From positions 496,001 to 560,000 of the forward strand of contig NZ_AUXV01000056.1 of assembly GCF_001625575.1 (NCBI RefSeq): a stretch of DNA of 64,000 nucleotides, in the 5' to 3' direction. The number at the start of each line of letters is the position of its first letter. Within the stretch, counting starts at the first letter, position 1. Origin of the DNA: Pseudoalteromonas luteoviolacea S2607. GTDB taxonomy: Bacteria > Pseudomonadota > Gammaproteobacteria > Enterobacterales > Alteromonadaceae. The notes under the pieces are model-generated. The model did no database searches. It saw only the letters and a list, made by a program, of their open reading frames with translations, and had not been told where the DNA came from. Made by a program: the position numbers and the translations under genes. Below, one piece after another: positions 52,994-63,023 of the stretch.

Positions 52994-54169
52994 GTGGCTA
53001 GTAAAAAACAAATCATATTACCCTGTGTGGTTTTACTTGGAGGTATCGCAAGCGCCATTGCGTTTTCATCAATGCAAACCCCTCCTCAAGAAAAACCAGA
53101 AAAAATCATTCATCCGCTTGTCGAGGTATCGCCGATCAATACATCGTCTCTGCAAATGTCGGTAAGCTCTTATGGTATCGTCAAGCCAAAGTACAGCACG
53201 CAAATGGTTGCTCAAGTCAGCGGACAAATTATTGACCTCTCTGAAGCTTTTGTTAAAGGGGGATTTGTTAAAAAGGGGGCGATCTTGGCGCGCATAGATC
53301 CCAATGATTATGAAGCCGCACTTATTGATGCTGAGGCTAACCTCGCACAAGCGAGTTCTGCACTCGAAATCGAGCAAGCTCAAGCGCATGTAGCCAAAAC
53401 TGAATGGGAGCGTATTAAAAATAACGCTAACTCCACGATTCCCTCTGAGCTGTACTTGCGAAAGCCTCAATTAGCCGAAAAGCTAGCACGATTTAAGGCC
53501 GCCCAAGCCAGCGTTAAACGTGCAAAACGCAATCTTGAACGCACCTATATCAAAGCGCCGTATGATGCAATTATCGAAACTCGCTCACTGAGCCTTGGTA
53601 GTGTCGTAAATCAAGGTAGCTTAGTCGGAGTTTTAAATTCTATTTCTGTAGCCGAAGTACGTTTACCAGTAGCTGATAATGAGCTCCAGCATCTTCAAAA
53701 TAATGGAATCAATGCAAATGTCACACTCACTGCGAAGGTTGCAGGCCAAGAAGTCAACTGGCAAGGTACAATCGTACGCAGTGAGGGAGTCATCGACAGC
53801 CGCAGTCGTATGACCTACCTTGTAGCACAGGTTGAACGACCATATGACGACACGCAAAAGCCACTGCGCTTTGGCGCATATTTAAATGCAAATATAAAAG
53901 GAAAGCGAGTCAATAACGCTGTAGAAATTCCTCACCATTTGGTGAGAAATGGACAGGTGGCGATTCTAAACAGCGACCAAACGCTGTCATTTAAAAAGCT
54001 CAATATTGTTCGAGAATATGACGGCCTAGTCGTTATAGATCAAGGGCTTGAATCCGGACAAAACCTCATCACATCAGCGCTTGAATATCCAACCGAGGGC
54101 ATGCAACTGCGCATTGATGATAATATACCCACTCAAGCCGCGACTCAGCTTGCATTAAAAGAGGAGTAA
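52994..54169 (+). CDS. RND efflux membrane fusion protein
   Basis: The 391-residue periplasmic adaptor has a hydrophobic N-terminal anchor (about 8-25), a lipoyl/barrel-sandwich half (VAQVSGQIIDLSEAFVKGGFVKKG), an alpha-helical hairpin (DAEANLAQASSALEIEQAQAH and later), the second lipoyl half (YIKAPYDAIIETRSLSLG) and a beta-barrel region. It links the inner-membrane pump to an outer-membrane channel. The GTG at 52994 is preferred because AGGAAGGA lies just before it; a TTG at 52967 is possible. The pump gene follows after six bases. No outer-membrane factor is present here. Confidence 0.9.
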   Translation: MASKKQIILPCVVLLGGIASAIAFSSMQTPPQEKPEKIIHPLVEVSPINTSSLQMSVSSYGIVKPKYSTQMVAQVSGQIIDLSEAFVKGGFVKKGAILARIDPNDYEAALIDAEANLAQASSALEIEQAQAHVAKTEWERIKNNANSTIPSELYLRKPQLAEKLARFKAAQASVKRAKRNLERTYIKAPYDAIIETRSLSLGSVVNQGSLVGVLNSISVAEVRLPVADNELQHLQNNGINANVTLTAKVAGQEVNWQGTIVRSEGVIDSRSRMTYLVAQVERPYDDTQKPLRFGAYLNANIKGKRVNNAVEIPHHLVRNGQVAILNSDQTLSFKKLNIVREYDGLVVIDQGLESGQNLITSALEYPTEGMQLRIDDNIPTQAATQLALKEE

Positions 54170-54175
54170 TGGCGC

Positions 54176-57100
54176 ATGGAGACTCAAGAAAAAGGCATCA
54201 TTGCTTGGTTTGCGCGTAACCCAGTTGCCGCTAACCTTTTAATGATATTTGTACTAGTTGGTGGGTTGCTGACCGCATTCACCATTCAAAAGCAAATTTT
54301 CCCACAGAATAAAAATTACTGGTTGAGTATTCAAGCAGTCTACCCAGGTGCTGCACCACAAGAAGTAGAAGAAGGGATCACCATAAAAGTGGAAGAAGCG
54401 ATGGAAGGGCTAGAAGGTATAAAAAGGCTCATTACCTACTCTAATCGTGGATTTTCACAAACTTGGATTGAAGTTGACCAACAGTATGAGCCAAAAGACG
54501 TCCTCGACGAAGTTAAGATGCAGGTAGACGCCATCTCTAATTTCCCCTCAGGCATGGAGCGTCCAATTGTTCGTAACGAGAAAAACGAACAAGATGTAAT
54601 GTTGCTAACGTTAAATGGCGACATGGACTTCAAGGAGCTGAAGAAACTTGGTAATACCCTTCACGATGAAATGCTTGCACTCCCAGGCGTGAACTTAGTG
54701 AATTTTAATAGCGGTCTGGACTATGAAATAGGTATTGAAGTGAGCCCAGACAAGTTGCGTGAATATGGCTTAACATTCCGTGATATCTCCTCCGCCGTAC
54801 AGAGCTTTTCAGCCAATATGTCGGCTGGGCAAATTCGCTCAGACAATGGCTACATTTCAATGCGTGTTGAAAACCAAGCATACCAAGGTCATGAATTTGA
54901 GCAACTGCCTTTAATTACGCTAGAAGACGGCGCGCAAATTCGCTTGGGTGATGTCGCCAAAATTTCAGATGGTTTTGAAGAAGGCTTAATGTACTCGCTA
55001 TACAATGGCAGAAATTCACTGTTGTATGAAGTCATGGCCTCCAAAGATCAAGACATCACAAAAGTTGCAGGTGTTATAAAAGGCTATTTAAAAGAGAAAG
55101 AATCTCAGCTTCCACAAAACGTAAAACTTGAGCCTTTTTTAGATTTCACTTACTACCTCGAAGGCCGCCTAAACATGATGATTGAGAACATGATTATCGG
55201 TGGGATTCTGGTAATGTTGATGTTGGCGTTATTCTTAAGAATTAGACTCGCGTTTTGGGTAATGATGGGTTTACCTGTTTCGTTCTTAGGTGCTTTCTTG
55301 CTCATGCCTATGGGCTTTATGGACATTACAATCAATTTAGCTTCTCTGTTCGCCTTTATATTGGTACTCGGCATTGTTGTGGACGATGCTATCGTCGTCG
55401 GAGAATCTGCACACGCAGAAATTGAAAAGCATGGCCATAGTCTAGATAACGTGGTTCGCGGAGTAAAACGCGTTGCCGTACCTGCAACCTTTGGTGTACT
55501 TACAACAATCGCAGCATTCTTACCACAAACTTTGTCTACCGGCCCTGAAGCCGCATTTTCCAAGGCAATTGGCGGAGTCATTATTCTGTGTTTGATCTTC
55601 TCATTGATTGAATCAAAACTGATCCTTCCTGCTCACTTGGCCGCCATGAAAGACAAGCCCAGCAATCCCAAAAACCCACTTCACCGTTTGAGAGCGGGTA
55701 TGGATAATGGTTTAAAACACTTTATCGACAATATCTACAGACCATTTATTGATAAGTGTATCCACTACCGTTACACGGTGATCGTCGGCTTTATCTGTAT
55801 TTTGATTGTTAGCGCAGGTCTATTTGCTGGCGGATTCATTAAGTTTGTCGCGAACCCTAAAATTCCACACGACTTCCCGAGCATACAAGTTGAAATGAAC
55901 TTATCTGCTTCAGAGTCTGCAACGCTTGAAACAGCCAATAAAATTGAAAAGCTGGTCTGGGATGTGGAAAAGAAAATTGAAGAAGAGTATGGGCAGGTGA
56001 TGGTTAAAAACCTGTCGGTAAACATGAATGGCCGCACCAATGCTTCAATCCGCGCGATTTTGGTTGAACCTCATTTACGTCCAATTGACACTTTTGAGCT
56101 AAGTGAAATGTGGCGAGAAAGCATGCCGCCTTTGCCCGGCGTTAAAAGCTTGAATATTGAAGACAATGTCTTTGGCGGTGGTCGCGATGATGGCGACATT
56201 AGCTTCCGCCTTGAGGGTAAAAACAAAGAGACGCTGAGAGAAGTTGCTGCCAAGCTAAAAGCGAAGCTAAGAACTGTGGAAGGCGTCGGAGATGTAAATG
56301 ACTCCATGCAGTCTGCTACGGATGAAATCAGACTAGAGCTAAAACCGTTAGCTTACAGCATGGGCTTGACCTTATCCGATGTCGCTTCGCAAGTGAACTT
56401 TAGTTATTACGGACTTGAAGCCCAACGTATTTTACGTAACGGTGAAGAAATAAAAGTTATGGTTCGCTACCCTCGAGAGCATCGAAATGCCATCAGTGAC
56501 ATCCAAGATGTGCGTATCATTTCACCTGCTGGGGCTGAAATCCCATTGGTTGAAGTGGCCGACATCAACCTCGTTGAAGGTGTTAACCGCATTCGCCGAG
56601 AAAATGCAAAGCGCACTATCAATGTCTGGGCATCTGTAGATACTGACAAAGCTGAACCTTTCAAAATTGCAGAACAAATAAGCGAAGAGTACTTGCCTAG
56701 CTTGTTAGAAAGTTACCCTGACGTTACGAGTAGCATTACCGGACGAGTGCAAGAAGAAATGGACAGCGTTGCTGAGCAACTGCGCGATTTTGCTTTATCG
56801 CTGATGATAATCTTCGCACTGTTAGCTATCCCACTGCGCTCATACTCACAACCCTTATTAATTATGTCTGTGATCCCATTTGGTGTTGTCGGTGCTGTTC
56901 TAGGCCATATGGTGCTTGGCATGACAATGAGTGGCTTGTCTTTCTTTGGCATCATTGCTGTCGCAGGTGTTGTGGTTAACGACTCTCTGGTAATGGTTGA
57001 TTTTGTCAACAAAGCACGAGAAAGAGGACTAAGTATTAAAGACGCGGTTGTTGAAGCTGGATGCCGCAGATTCCGCGCAATCCTACTTACTTCACTCACA

Positions 57101-57325
57101 ACGTTTATCGGATTAGTCCCCATCATTATGGAAACCAGTTTGCAGGCACAAATCGTTATTCCAATGGCAGTTTCGTTGGCCTTCGGTGTTTTGTTTGCAA
57201 CAGTAATTACCTTGATACTTATCCCTTGCCAATACGTTGCGCTTGAGGATGCAAAACGGATAGGTAAAAAGCTGTTTGGTAGAAAAAGCGAGGAAATTAC
57301 CCAAGCACAATCCAATTTGAATTAA
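54176..57325 (+). CDS. RND efflux transporter permease
   Basis: The 1,049-residue inner-membrane protein is a full RND pump: first helix near residues 16-36, then porter domain, then a cluster of membrane helices from about 330, and the same arrangement repeated in the second half. The proton-relay region VLGIVVDDAIVVGE in helix 4, with its Asp pair, is present. A GAGGAG site supports the ATG at 54176. Length and motifs fit the AcrB/hydrophobe-amphiphile type more than metal pumps, but the substrate cannot be read. It is translated with the adaptor from one operon and ends at a strong terminator. Confidence 0.92.
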   Translation: METQEKGIIAWFARNPVAANLLMIFVLVGGLLTAFTIQKQIFPQNKNYWLSIQAVYPGAAPQEVEEGITIKVEEAMEGLEGIKRLITYSNRGFSQTWIEVDQQYEPKDVLDEVKMQVDAISNFPSGMERPIVRNEKNEQDVMLLTLNGDMDFKELKKLGNTLHDEMLALPGVNLVNFNSGLDYEIGIEVSPDKLREYGLTFRDISSAVQSFSANMSAGQIRSDNGYISMRVENQAYQGHEFEQLPLITLEDGAQIRLGDVAKISDGFEEGLMYSLYNGRNSLLYEVMASKDQDITKVAGVIKGYLKEKESQLPQNVKLEPFLDFTYYLEGRLNMMIENMIIGGILVMLMLALFLRIRLAFWVMMGLPVSFLGAFLLMPMGFMDITINLASLFAFILVLGIVVDDAIVVGESAHAEIEKHGHSLDNVVRGVKRVAVPATFGVLTTIAAFLPQTLSTGPEAAFSKAIGGVIILCLIFSLIESKLILPAHLAAMKDKPSNPKNPLHRLRAGMDNGLKHFIDNIYRPFIDKCIHYRYTVIVGFICILIVSAGLFAGGFIKFVANPKIPHDFPSIQVEMNLSASESATLETANKIEKLVWDVEKKIEEEYGQVMVKNLSVNMNGRTNASIRAILVEPHLRPIDTFELSEMWRESMPPLPGVKSLNIEDNVFGGGRDDGDISFRLEGKNKETLREVAAKLKAKLRTVEGVGDVNDSMQSATDEIRLELKPLAYSMGLTLSDVASQVNFSYYGLEAQRILRNGEEIKVMVRYPREHRNAISDIQDVRIISPAGAEIPLVEVADINLVEGVNRIRRENAKRTINVWASVDTDKAEPFKIAEQISEEYLPSLLESYPDVTSSITGRVQEEMDSVAEQLRDFALSLMIIFALLAIPLRSYSQPLLIMSVIPFGVVGAVLGHMVLGMTMSGLSFFGIIAVAGVVVNDSLVMVDFVNKARERGLSIKDAVVEAGCRRFRAILLTSLTTFIGLVPIIMETSLQAQIVIPMAVSLAFGVLFATVITLILIPCQYVALEDAKRIGKKLFGRKSEEITQAQSNLN

Positions 57326-57344
57326 GTAAACTCCCTTCCTGACC

Positions 57345-57373
57345 AAGCCCAGCATATATGCTGGGCTTTTTTA
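57345..57373 (+). terminator. Strong rho-independent terminator after the RND pair
   Basis: AAGCCCAGCAT (57345-57355) and ATGCTGGGCTT (57358-57368) form a perfect stem, followed by a run of T to 57373. Confidence 0.9.
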
Positions 57374-57522
57374 TTCTACAACTCCTTACATTTACAAAAC
57401 AAACATTAACCTATTTATTAAGTTACCGTTAAAATAAAGCAGACTAAATTGCTTGGAAATAGGATAGCTCTTCCTATTGACTAAAAAAATAATGTGAAAA
57501 CTGCCATTGATAAGGAATAAAA

Positions 57523-59865
57523 ATGCGCAAAATACTTTTGGCCTCACTCGTTGGATTATTAACTGCCTGTGGTGGTGGCGGTAATTCATCCGGAAGCGAC
57601 GATCAACGCCCATCGACACAAAACCGTGCCCCTACAGTTACACTCAGCGGAGATTCTCTCGCTTTATCAAACGAATCGATTTTTATCTCTACCAGTTTTA
57701 TCGACCCAGATAATGATCAACTTAGCGTAAAATGGACAAGTTCATTGGACGGCGCTCAGTTTGATCAAGAATCAATGACTAGAACCGTGGTCAAGCTCCC
57801 ACTTGTTACCGAGAAACAGAGCATTACAATCACATGTGAGGTCTCAGATGGGGTGAATTCAGCGGTGACTAAAACGCACATGATTTCACTCTACCCCGAA
57901 GTTGTAGGCGCTAACATTGAATTGAAGGACAGTTATACATTCAGTGGTGGCGACACAGTTTCATTAACGGCATCCTATGCAACCGACACAAGCATTCAAA
58001 ATGTGAGTTGGGAATTTGATGGTCTAAACCCGACATACGAGGTAACAACATCAAACGCCGGCCGCACAGGAGACTCTACGCTCACCCTTACACTTCCTGA
58101 TGTATCTGAGGAAACTGAGTTTACTGTGGTGATCAATGTTGTGACCGACAAAAGTGTTCATACTCGCCCTGCAACAGTAAAGATAACGCCAGCTGATGGT
58201 CCTTCTTTAAGTTTGTCATTACCAGAGCAAGTCATTGTAGCAAGCGGTAAAACCACAAGTATCATCCCAACTATCTCTCATAGCGACGAAATCGAGTCGT
58301 ATGCATGGCAGTGGCAACCAAACCCGCAGCCAACCAACGCGACCGATGAGAATAAAACCTATAACTTTACCGCTCCAGTTGTACTGCAAGATACGACGTT
58401 TGATTTGTCACTAGAGGTTTCAATGAAAGGTGGTGTAACTGAAACTGCCGCCACCAAAGTTTTAGTCACTAAGCAAGCAACCCAAACCCCTATCACGCTG
58501 ACTAGCTCTCACGAGGTGGCAGCTTCAGGACAGACAGTCGAAGTCACTAGTAATTTGACTGACTTTTCAAATATCGACAGTGTCACTTGGTCTATCAACA
58601 ATCAGTTTGACGAACAGTATCTCACTAAGGAAAACAGTAAGCTGACAATACAATTACCGGAAGTCGAGAGCTTTAACAATTTTCACACCATAAGCTATAC
58701 CGTGAAATACAAGTCAGGCGATAGTACTACCGCAACACAGTCGCTAACTTACCACAATACAGCTGCAACGCGAGACTCAATAAATATTCCTGATAAGGAT
58801 CATAGGTTTGAACTGTACCCTAATCGTGAGGTTACACGAAACTACACCTTAGAAAGCGCAGTACCAATAGACCAAGTGCGTATTGTCCCCATCACCAACT
58901 TGCATACTTACGATAAACTAGAGGTTAACCAAACCGACGGCATTACTGCTGTAACCGTATTAGATAGCCAATACACGATGAGTTCTCTCAGGGCATTTAA
59001 CCTAATAATCAAAGCGGGTTTTGCCGAGAAAGAAGTTAAAATCTATGCCGAATCGTACAACTCATTGTTAAGAACCTATGCAGGCGTCAATGAAACCTAT
59101 GTGAGTGGCTCGACATTTTTCTTGTATGGTCAGTTCATCCATTTAGATGGCAACACAGACTATGTGCCTTCTTGGAGCAGTGATATTGGGGTATCAAAGA
59201 CATCAAATGATGTTGCCTTAACAGCCCAATATCAACAAATACTGCCACAAGACCTTGATGCCAGATTGTCACTATTCACAATAGATGAAGCGGATAAACA
59301 TGTAACAAACAGCCTAAAAGTTTTACTCGCAAATAACTTAGAAGTTGAAGGTGAGCATTATCGCTGTATTGTTGAGGATAGAGTACTAACAAGGTGTACC
59401 AGTACCAACAGCCAACTCCAATTTGAAACACAGCCAGAACAGCTTAAACAAGTGGTTACACGCGGTTATTATGCCTGCTTATTAGGTAATGAAGGCGACG
59501 TTCACTGTGCAGGATTTAACGACTCGCCTGTATCAGAAGTACCCGCTTTGGCTGCCGTCAGTAAGCTAAACGCAGTCAACTATGATACGGCTTGCGCACA
59601 ATTTGCTGATGCCAGCTGGCAATGCTGGGGAAATGATGCTGAACCTGTGCAGCAGCTAATCGCCCAATCGGGTGTCGTGCATCAAATTTTAGGCAACAAC
59701 ACGCATACCTGCTTAGTTAGTAACGGTCATTTAAGCTGCTATGCAGGCAGCACTTTGGCATTCCAAAGTAGTGGAGACTTCGTAGAAAACATCGTCATGG
59801 ACGATGGCAAGCTATGCTACCGAAGCCAAGGCTCAAACACACTCAAATGCCCATTTGAGGACTAA
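57523..59865 (+). CDS. Lipoprotein with Ig/PKD-like domains and RCC1-like C-terminus
   Basis: The 780-residue protein starts MRKILLASLVGLLTAC followed by GGGG (lipobox LTAC, Cys16). The first 400 residues look like three or four Ig/PKD-type beta sandwiches, each opening with a strand such as APTVTLSGDS and containing W-x-S or W-x-F cores. The last 160 residues have the repeated pattern C-A/L-x-G-x-V-x-C-W-G/A-G (YACLLGNEGDVHCAGF, AQFADASWQCWGND, TCLVSNGHLSCYAG), like bacterial RCC1-type blades; only about four are present, fewer than a seven-blade propeller. Function is unknown; surface binding is likely. AAGGA before the ATG supports the start. Confidence 0.7.
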   Translation: MRKILLASLVGLLTACGGGGNSSGSDDQRPSTQNRAPTVTLSGDSLALSNESIFISTSFIDPDNDQLSVKWTSSLDGAQFDQESMTRTVVKLPLVTEKQSITITCEVSDGVNSAVTKTHMISLYPEVVGANIELKDSYTFSGGDTVSLTASYATDTSIQNVSWEFDGLNPTYEVTTSNAGRTGDSTLTLTLPDVSEETEFTVVINVVTDKSVHTRPATVKITPADGPSLSLSLPEQVIVASGKTTSIIPTISHSDEIESYAWQWQPNPQPTNATDENKTYNFTAPVVLQDTTFDLSLEVSMKGGVTETAATKVLVTKQATQTPITLTSSHEVAASGQTVEVTSNLTDFSNIDSVTWSINNQFDEQYLTKENSKLTIQLPEVESFNNFHTISYTVKYKSGDSTTATQSLTYHNTAATRDSINIPDKDHRFELYPNREVTRNYTLESAVPIDQVRIVPITNLHTYDKLEVNQTDGITAVTVLDSQYTMSSLRAFNLIIKAGFAEKEVKIYAESYNSLLRTYAGVNETYVSGSTFFLYGQFIHLDGNTDYVPSWSSDIGVSKTSNDVALTAQYQQILPQDLDARLSLFTIDEADKHVTNSLKVLLANNLEVEGEHYRCIVEDRVLTRCTSTNSQLQFETQPEQLKQVVTRGYYACLLGNEGDVHCAGFNDSPVSEVPALAAVSKLNAVNYDTACAQFADASWQCWGNDAEPVQQLIAQSGVVHQILGNNTHTCLVSNGHLSCYAGSTLAFQSSGDFVENIVMDDGKLCYRSQGSNTLKCPFED

Positions 59866-59883
59866 AAGCGGCAACTCTTTCCA

Positions 59884-59915
59884 CTACAGAGCTGGGAATT
59901 CGCCCAGCTCTGTAG
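59884..59915. repeat. Perfect 13-bp hairpin after the Ig/RCC1-like gene
   Basis: CTACAGAGCTGGG (59884-59896) pairs exactly with CCCAGCTCTGTAG (59903-59915) around a 6-base loop AATTCG. No T-run follows on either strand, so it is not a standard terminator; it may stabilise the mRNA end or bind a protein. Confidence 0.7.
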
Positions 59916-60084
59916 CAAGGTCTACAATTGGTTTTCCACTCAACTATCACTCATTTCTGACTTATAAAAAATAAGCTATTTATACTAAAACAAAACAAGA
60001 AGTTAGGTTATTTTAATTAGTTAACTTTACAAATGAACTGAATAAAGACACACTAGAGATAGTGATTCGAAACTATGTTTTAAC

Positions 60085-60522
60085 ATGAAATATCTCTGTT
60101 TTATTTTCGCTCTGACAACTCTTTTTTTAGCTGGTTGTGGTAACGAAGAAGCCGGTCGAGGTGATAAAGACACCCCAGGCTATGCTGCCACGATGTATTT
60201 TGATGCGTTGTACAACCGCAAGGATATGAAGGCCGCACTTAAGCTGTCTACACCCAGACTCGCTAGAATAATGCGCTCTTACGGTACGCCATCACAATTC
60301 ACTAGAAACCTCGTTAATATGCAATTTGATCAGGTCACAATAGAGTTAGACATGACCAATAAAAGTTTGCGTGAACAATACGGAAAAAAAGCCAAAGTGA
60401 ACCTGATTTTCACCGGTCAGTTACATGGCGACCAAGTTGACGATATGCGCAGTGTACAAATGGTAAAGCGCAAGGGTGACTGGTACGTCGATAAAATCAA
60501 CCCAGACCCTTACGCACGCTAA
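60085..60522 (+). CDS. Small lipoprotein, 145 aa, unknown
   Basis: The start MKYLCFIFALTTLFLAGC gives a lipobox LAGC with Cys18. The mature part resembles the NTF2-like group: helices MYFDALYNRKDMKAALKLS and ARIMRSYGTPSQF, then strands KAKVNLIFTGQL and KRKGDWYVDKINP. Such domains often bind ligands, but no role is known. It converges with the FadE gene, their stops only three bases apart. No strong ribosome site is visible. Confidence 0.65.
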   Translation: MKYLCFIFALTTLFLAGCGNEEAGRGDKDTPGYAATMYFDALYNRKDMKAALKLSTPRLARIMRSYGTPSQFTRNLVNMQFDQVTIELDMTNKSLREQYGKKAKVNLIFTGQLHGDQVDDMRSVQMVKRKGDWYVDKINPDPYAR

Positions 60523-60525
60523 AAA

Positions 60526-62796
60526 CTACTGAGCGCTTTGTGTGTCTACACTTAGCGCTTCGTCTCTGAGCTTTAACCATTTTTCAAGTGTGTCTTTGTC
60601 CCCTTCAGAAATCTGACCTGATTCACATGCTTGATGTAATTGCTGAGTGATAGTCTTATCGTATATGGTTGCTGAGTGTTTCCTTTGCCAGCGCAAAAAG
60701 TCGTGATATGCAGGTTTTGCTTGCTTAGCAATGGACAGTGCTTCTTCTAGCTTTTCCAGTCCGACCATCCCATTACTGTCGCAGAATGCACTAATACGAT
60801 TACGCGTATTGCTGTTTTCAAAAACACTCGAGCACAGGGACTTCACCTCATCATCTGAAGGCCCAAAAGCTCTTGTTCCAAGCGGAAAAATAACACGCTT
60901 CACCACACCTCTAAGCCCCCGCGGCAAAAAGTTTTCAATAAATGCTTTTGCAGCTTGGCTATAGTTTGTCAAATGATACGCCATGGCCACACGAACAAGT
61001 GGTAAGTCACCGCACTGGTGTCCATCATCTTCATACTTTTTCAATACACAGGACGCCAAATACAAATGGCTCAGCATATCTCCCAATCGTGCTGATTGCA
61101 TTTCTCGATATTTAAGTGCTCCACCTAAACGAAGCATTGCAATATCACTCAATACTGCCAACACTTGGCTATACCAAGTAAGGAGCTGGTAATAACGAGC
61201 CACTTCTCCACTAACTGGCGAACTGACAAACCGTGCCACAGTTAGACCATTGAACAGTGCTTTTAAACTATTTGTGCCAGAGTGAATGAGATGGGACAGT
61301 AGTAACTTATCAAACTCTTTTAGGCCCTGATCTTTATCTTCAAGTTGCACAGCTTCCATTTCTTTTAAAATAAATGGGTGGCAGCGGCTCGCTCCCTGAC
61401 CAAAGATCATTAAGTTTCTGGTCAATATATTGGCACCTTCCACCGTAATACTGATTGGCATACCTGCGTAATGATTAGCTAAATAATTTAAAGGTCCTTT
61501 TTGAATTGCTTTGCCACCATGAACATCCATTGCATCATTTATGACTACGCGTGCTTGCTCAGTTAAATGGTACTTAGCAATGGCAGTGATAACAGATGGC
61601 TTCTTGTTCAAGTCGACCGCTAATGCCGTATTTTCTCTTCCAGCCTCAATACTATATGTCAGTCCGCAAATCCGAGCTAATGCACTTTGTACGCCTTCAA
61701 ATTGGCCTATGGGCTGCTTAAATTGATAGCGAAGCTGGCTATACGCTGAAGTCGCTCGACTGCATAATTGTGCCGTACCAGCACTCAAAGCAGGAAGAGA
61801 AATACCGCGCCCAGCACTCAAACAAGAAACCAACATGCGCCATCCAATTCCAACACCATCTTGGCCACCAATGACCCAATCTAACGGAATAAATATATCT
61901 TTCCCTTCTGTTGTACCATTCATAAACGCCAAGCCCATAGGGTCATGCCTTTCACCTTTAATGACGCCAGAATGAGCCGTTGGGATCAAGGCGCAGGTTA
62001 TACCAAGCTCCACTTGTTCACCCAACAAATGCTCTGGGTCATACACTTTAAACGCCAACCCAAGTACATCTGCTACGGGGGCTAATGTAATATATCGCTT
62101 TGACCAAGTTACGCTTAACCCAAGTGTTTCTTTTCCTTCAAACTCTTGTTTACATATGGTCGCATAGTCGTTGATACCACCAGCATCTGAACCGGCGTGC
62201 AGTGAGGTTAAAGCAAAACAAGGGATCACCTCCCCTGTTGCAAGCTTTGGTAGCCAGTGTTGTTGTTGCTCTTGTGTCCCAAAATGAAGTAGAAGCTCAG
62301 CCGGCCCTAAACTGTTTGGTACCATAACCGTTACAGCCGCGGATAAACTGCGAGTCGCAATCGTTGAAACGATCACTGAATTTGCTTGCGCACTAAACTC
62401 CCTACCACCAAAGCTCTTTGGAATGATCATAGAGAAGAACCCTTGTTCTTTTAGATACTTCCAAACAGACTCAGGTAAATCCCCCTGCGCAGTAATTTGC
62501 GACTCATCAAGCATTGCCATGAGCGATTTCAGCTCATTATTTACAAAAGCCTGCTCCTCATCAGATATCCTTGGTTTGCCAGAATGCAGCCACATCTTCC
62601 AGTCTGGTTTACCGCTGAAAAGGCTTGCATCCCACCATGTGTCACCTGCCTTCATGGCTTCCTTTTCTGTATCTGATAGCTCGGGTAAAGCGCGTTTAAA
62701 GTAATTAAACAATGGTTCAGAAATCCACTTAACCCGTATTTCCTTGACACCGAAAATAACCCAAACAGCTATAATTATTAATAAAACTAACCACAT
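60526..62796 (-). CDS. fadE: Acyl-CoA dehydrogenase, FadE-type
   Basis: The 756-residue protein is a long acyl-CoA dehydrogenase of the FadE type: an N-terminal hydrophobic helix (1-20), then the dehydrogenase core (GFFSMIIPKSFGGREFSA, PCFALTSLHAGSDAGG, RCHPFI near the end of the core), and the C-terminal DUF1974 extension of about 250 residues. It oxidises fatty acyl-CoA to the enoyl-CoA in beta-oxidation with FAD, at the inner membrane. GGAG about ten bases upstream supports the ATG at 62796; the longer frame to 62892 adds an unlikely leader. It is divergent from the M2 peptidase gene. Confidence 0.9.
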   Translation of the reverse strand: MWLVLLIIIAVWVIFGVKEIRVKWISEPLFNYFKRALPELSDTEKEAMKAGDTWWDASLFSGKPDWKMWLHSGKPRISDEEQAFVNNELKSLMAMLDESQITAQGDLPESVWKYLKEQGFFSMIIPKSFGGREFSAQANSVIVSTIATRSLSAAVTVMVPNSLGPAELLLHFGTQEQQQHWLPKLATGEVIPCFALTSLHAGSDAGGINDYATICKQEFEGKETLGLSVTWSKRYITLAPVADVLGLAFKVYDPEHLLGEQVELGITCALIPTAHSGVIKGERHDPMGLAFMNGTTEGKDIFIPLDWVIGGQDGVGIGWRMLVSCLSAGRGISLPALSAGTAQLCSRATSAYSQLRYQFKQPIGQFEGVQSALARICGLTYSIEAGRENTALAVDLNKKPSVITAIAKYHLTEQARVVINDAMDVHGGKAIQKGPLNYLANHYAGMPISITVEGANILTRNLMIFGQGASRCHPFILKEMEAVQLEDKDQGLKEFDKLLLSHLIHSGTNSLKALFNGLTVARFVSSPVSGEVARYYQLLTWYSQVLAVLSDIAMLRLGGALKYREMQSARLGDMLSHLYLASCVLKKYEDDGHQCGDLPLVRVAMAYHLTNYSQAAKAFIENFLPRGLRGVVKRVIFPLGTRAFGPSDDEVKSLCSSVFENSNTRNRISAFCDSNGMVGLEKLEEALSIAKQAKPAYHDFLRWQRKHSATIYDKTITQQLHQACESGQISEGDKDTLEKWLKLRDEALSVDTQSAQ

Positions 62797-63023
62797 GAGA
62801 GTTTGTCTCCTTCCTTTAATTAAGATAAGTATGGATGAAAAACATACTAACTCAACCATGGCACAGCATTGCTGGCAATAATTCAAAGCCACATTGTCAC
62901 CAGTATATGAATAAACTTTGATTTCGCTTGTGCCTAAATTAACTTTCAGTGCTCTTTTGGCGATTGAGAGGACGCAAATAGACTGTTATCATCGCGTTTC
63001 TCTATAACAAAAAGTGAATAATT

